From Gammaproteobacteria bacterium (GTDB lineage: Bacteria; Pseudomonadota; Gammaproteobacteria; SZUA-229): DNA of 7,600 bases. The DNA lies in contig WFUQ01000031.1 of assembly GCA_015484935.1 (NCBI GenBank), positions 1 through 7,600 on the forward strand, read 5' to 3'. The notes below the pieces were generated by a model. It was not told the origin of the DNA. It saw only the letters and a list, made by a program, of their open reading frames with translations, and ran no database searches. Below, piece by piece: positions 6,975 to 7,600 of the stretch (positions are counted from its first letter, which is position 1; the number at the start of each line of letters is the position of its first letter). Made by a program: the position numbers and the translations under genes.

Positions 6975-7600
6975 GTGACCACATCCTTCCAATCCCTGCC
7001 CCTGGCGGCTGAATTTCTGGCGAATCTGGACGCACTCGACTACAAAAGCATGACTGCTATACAGGCGCAGAGTCTGCCGGTTATCCTTGAAGGTAGCGAT
7101 GTCAAGGCACAGGCAAAAACCGGCAGTGGCAAAACTGCGGCATTCGCTATCGGTCTGTTACACTGCTTGCAACCTCAAGTCTATCAGACCCAGGCACTGG
7201 TGCTGTGTCCAACCCGCGAGCTGGCAGATCAGGTCAGCAAAGAGATCCGCCGACTCGCTCGTCCGGTTCCGAACACTAAAATTCTGACCTTGTGTGGTGG
7301 TAGCCCCATGGCTGCACAACTGGCCTCACTGGAACATCAGGCACACATCGTCGTCGGTACACCGGGGAGGCTACTCAAGCATCTGCAGAAGCAATCTCTG
7401 TCATTACAGCATCTCAAAACACTGGTACTGGATGAAGCCGACCGCATGCTGGACATGGGTTTTCATGACGATATCAAGCGCATCACCCGCTTCATGCCTG
7501 AACAGAAACAGACACTGATGTTCTCCGCTACTTTCCCGGATGAGATAGAGGATATCTGTGATGCCGTATTGACCGATCCGGTCGATATCCAGGTCGAAAG
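6975..7600 (+). CDS. dbpA: ATP-dependent RNA helicase DbpA (N-terminal part, truncated by window end)
   Basis: DbpA is a DEAD-box helicase that is activated by hairpin 92 of 23S rRNA and acts late in 50S subunit assembly. The first 208 codons are present. Visible motifs are a Q-motif region YKSMTAIQ (23-30), Walker A AKTGSGKT (47-54), PTRELADQV (79-87), TPGRLL (129-134), DEAD (153-156) and SAT (184-186). The stretches QTQALVLCPTRELADQV and NTKILTLCGG are close to E. coli DbpA as I recall and separate it from RhlE, SrmB and DeaD. The C-terminal domain that binds hairpin 92 lies outside the window, so the name rests on the helicase core. The start is taken as GTG 6975: it gives MTTSFQSLPL, aligned with the family N-terminus; no ATG or other GTG lies in frame between it and the upstream stop at 6891. 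A weak AGAG (6966-6969) serves as ribosome site. Confidence 0.92.
   Translation, partial: MTTSFQSLPLAAEFLANLDALDYKSMTAIQAQSLPVILEGSDVKAQAKTGSGKTAAFAIGLLHCLQPQVYQTQALVLCPTRELADQVSKEIRRLARPVPNTKILTLCGGSPMAAQLASLEHQAHIVVGTPGRLLKHLQKQSLSLQHLKTLVLDEADRMLDMGFHDDIKRITRFMPEQKQTLMFSATFPDEIEDICDAVLTDPVDIQVE

Overview
The window looks like chromosomal DNA from a flagellated gammaproteobacterium. The evidence is a RhlE-type DEAD-box helicase, a near-canonical YbiT ABC-F protein, an RlmA 23S rRNA methyltransferase and a DbpA helicase, all of them closest to gammaproteobacterial versions as I remember them, plus an orphan FliK/FlhB-tail flagellar pair. Base composition looks balanced and even throughout. 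I see no insertion sequence, phage gene, tRNA, rRNA or CRISPR array, and the genus cannot be named from this sequence alone.

Layout. Positions 1-412 (+) hold the last third of a sodium:alanine symporter (AGCS family). It runs tail to tail into a minus-strand flagellar pair: a 92-residue protein resembling only the cytoplasmic C-terminal part of FlhB (409-687), and a FliK-like hook-length protein (684-2183). These two overlap by 4 nt and probably form one transcript read leftwards. An exact FliA (sigma-28) -10 element lies just upstream of fliK. The 318-bp divergent gap 2184-2501 holds this site and, on the other strand, an apparent long leader of rhlE with four small inverted repeats in a row.

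From 2502 to 5968 (+) lie rhlE, ybiT and a small NYN-domain (LabA/DUF88-like) putative RNase. The gaps are 47 bp and 6 bp, so they may be one operon. rlmA (5996-6853) converges on this group from the minus strand. It diverges from dbpA (+, GTG start at 6975, cut off by the window end) across a 121-bp promoter region.

How the genes fit together. Five consecutive genes from 2502 to the end are concerned with RNA or ribosomes: two helicases linked to ribosome assembly, a ribosome-binding ABC-F ATPase, a putative RNase and a 23S rRNA methyltransferase. None of the families is new. The points most worth following up are the structured rhlE leader, the close attachment of an uncharacterised NYN nuclease to ybiT, and the FlhB-tail protein that lacks the NPTH autocleavage motif.
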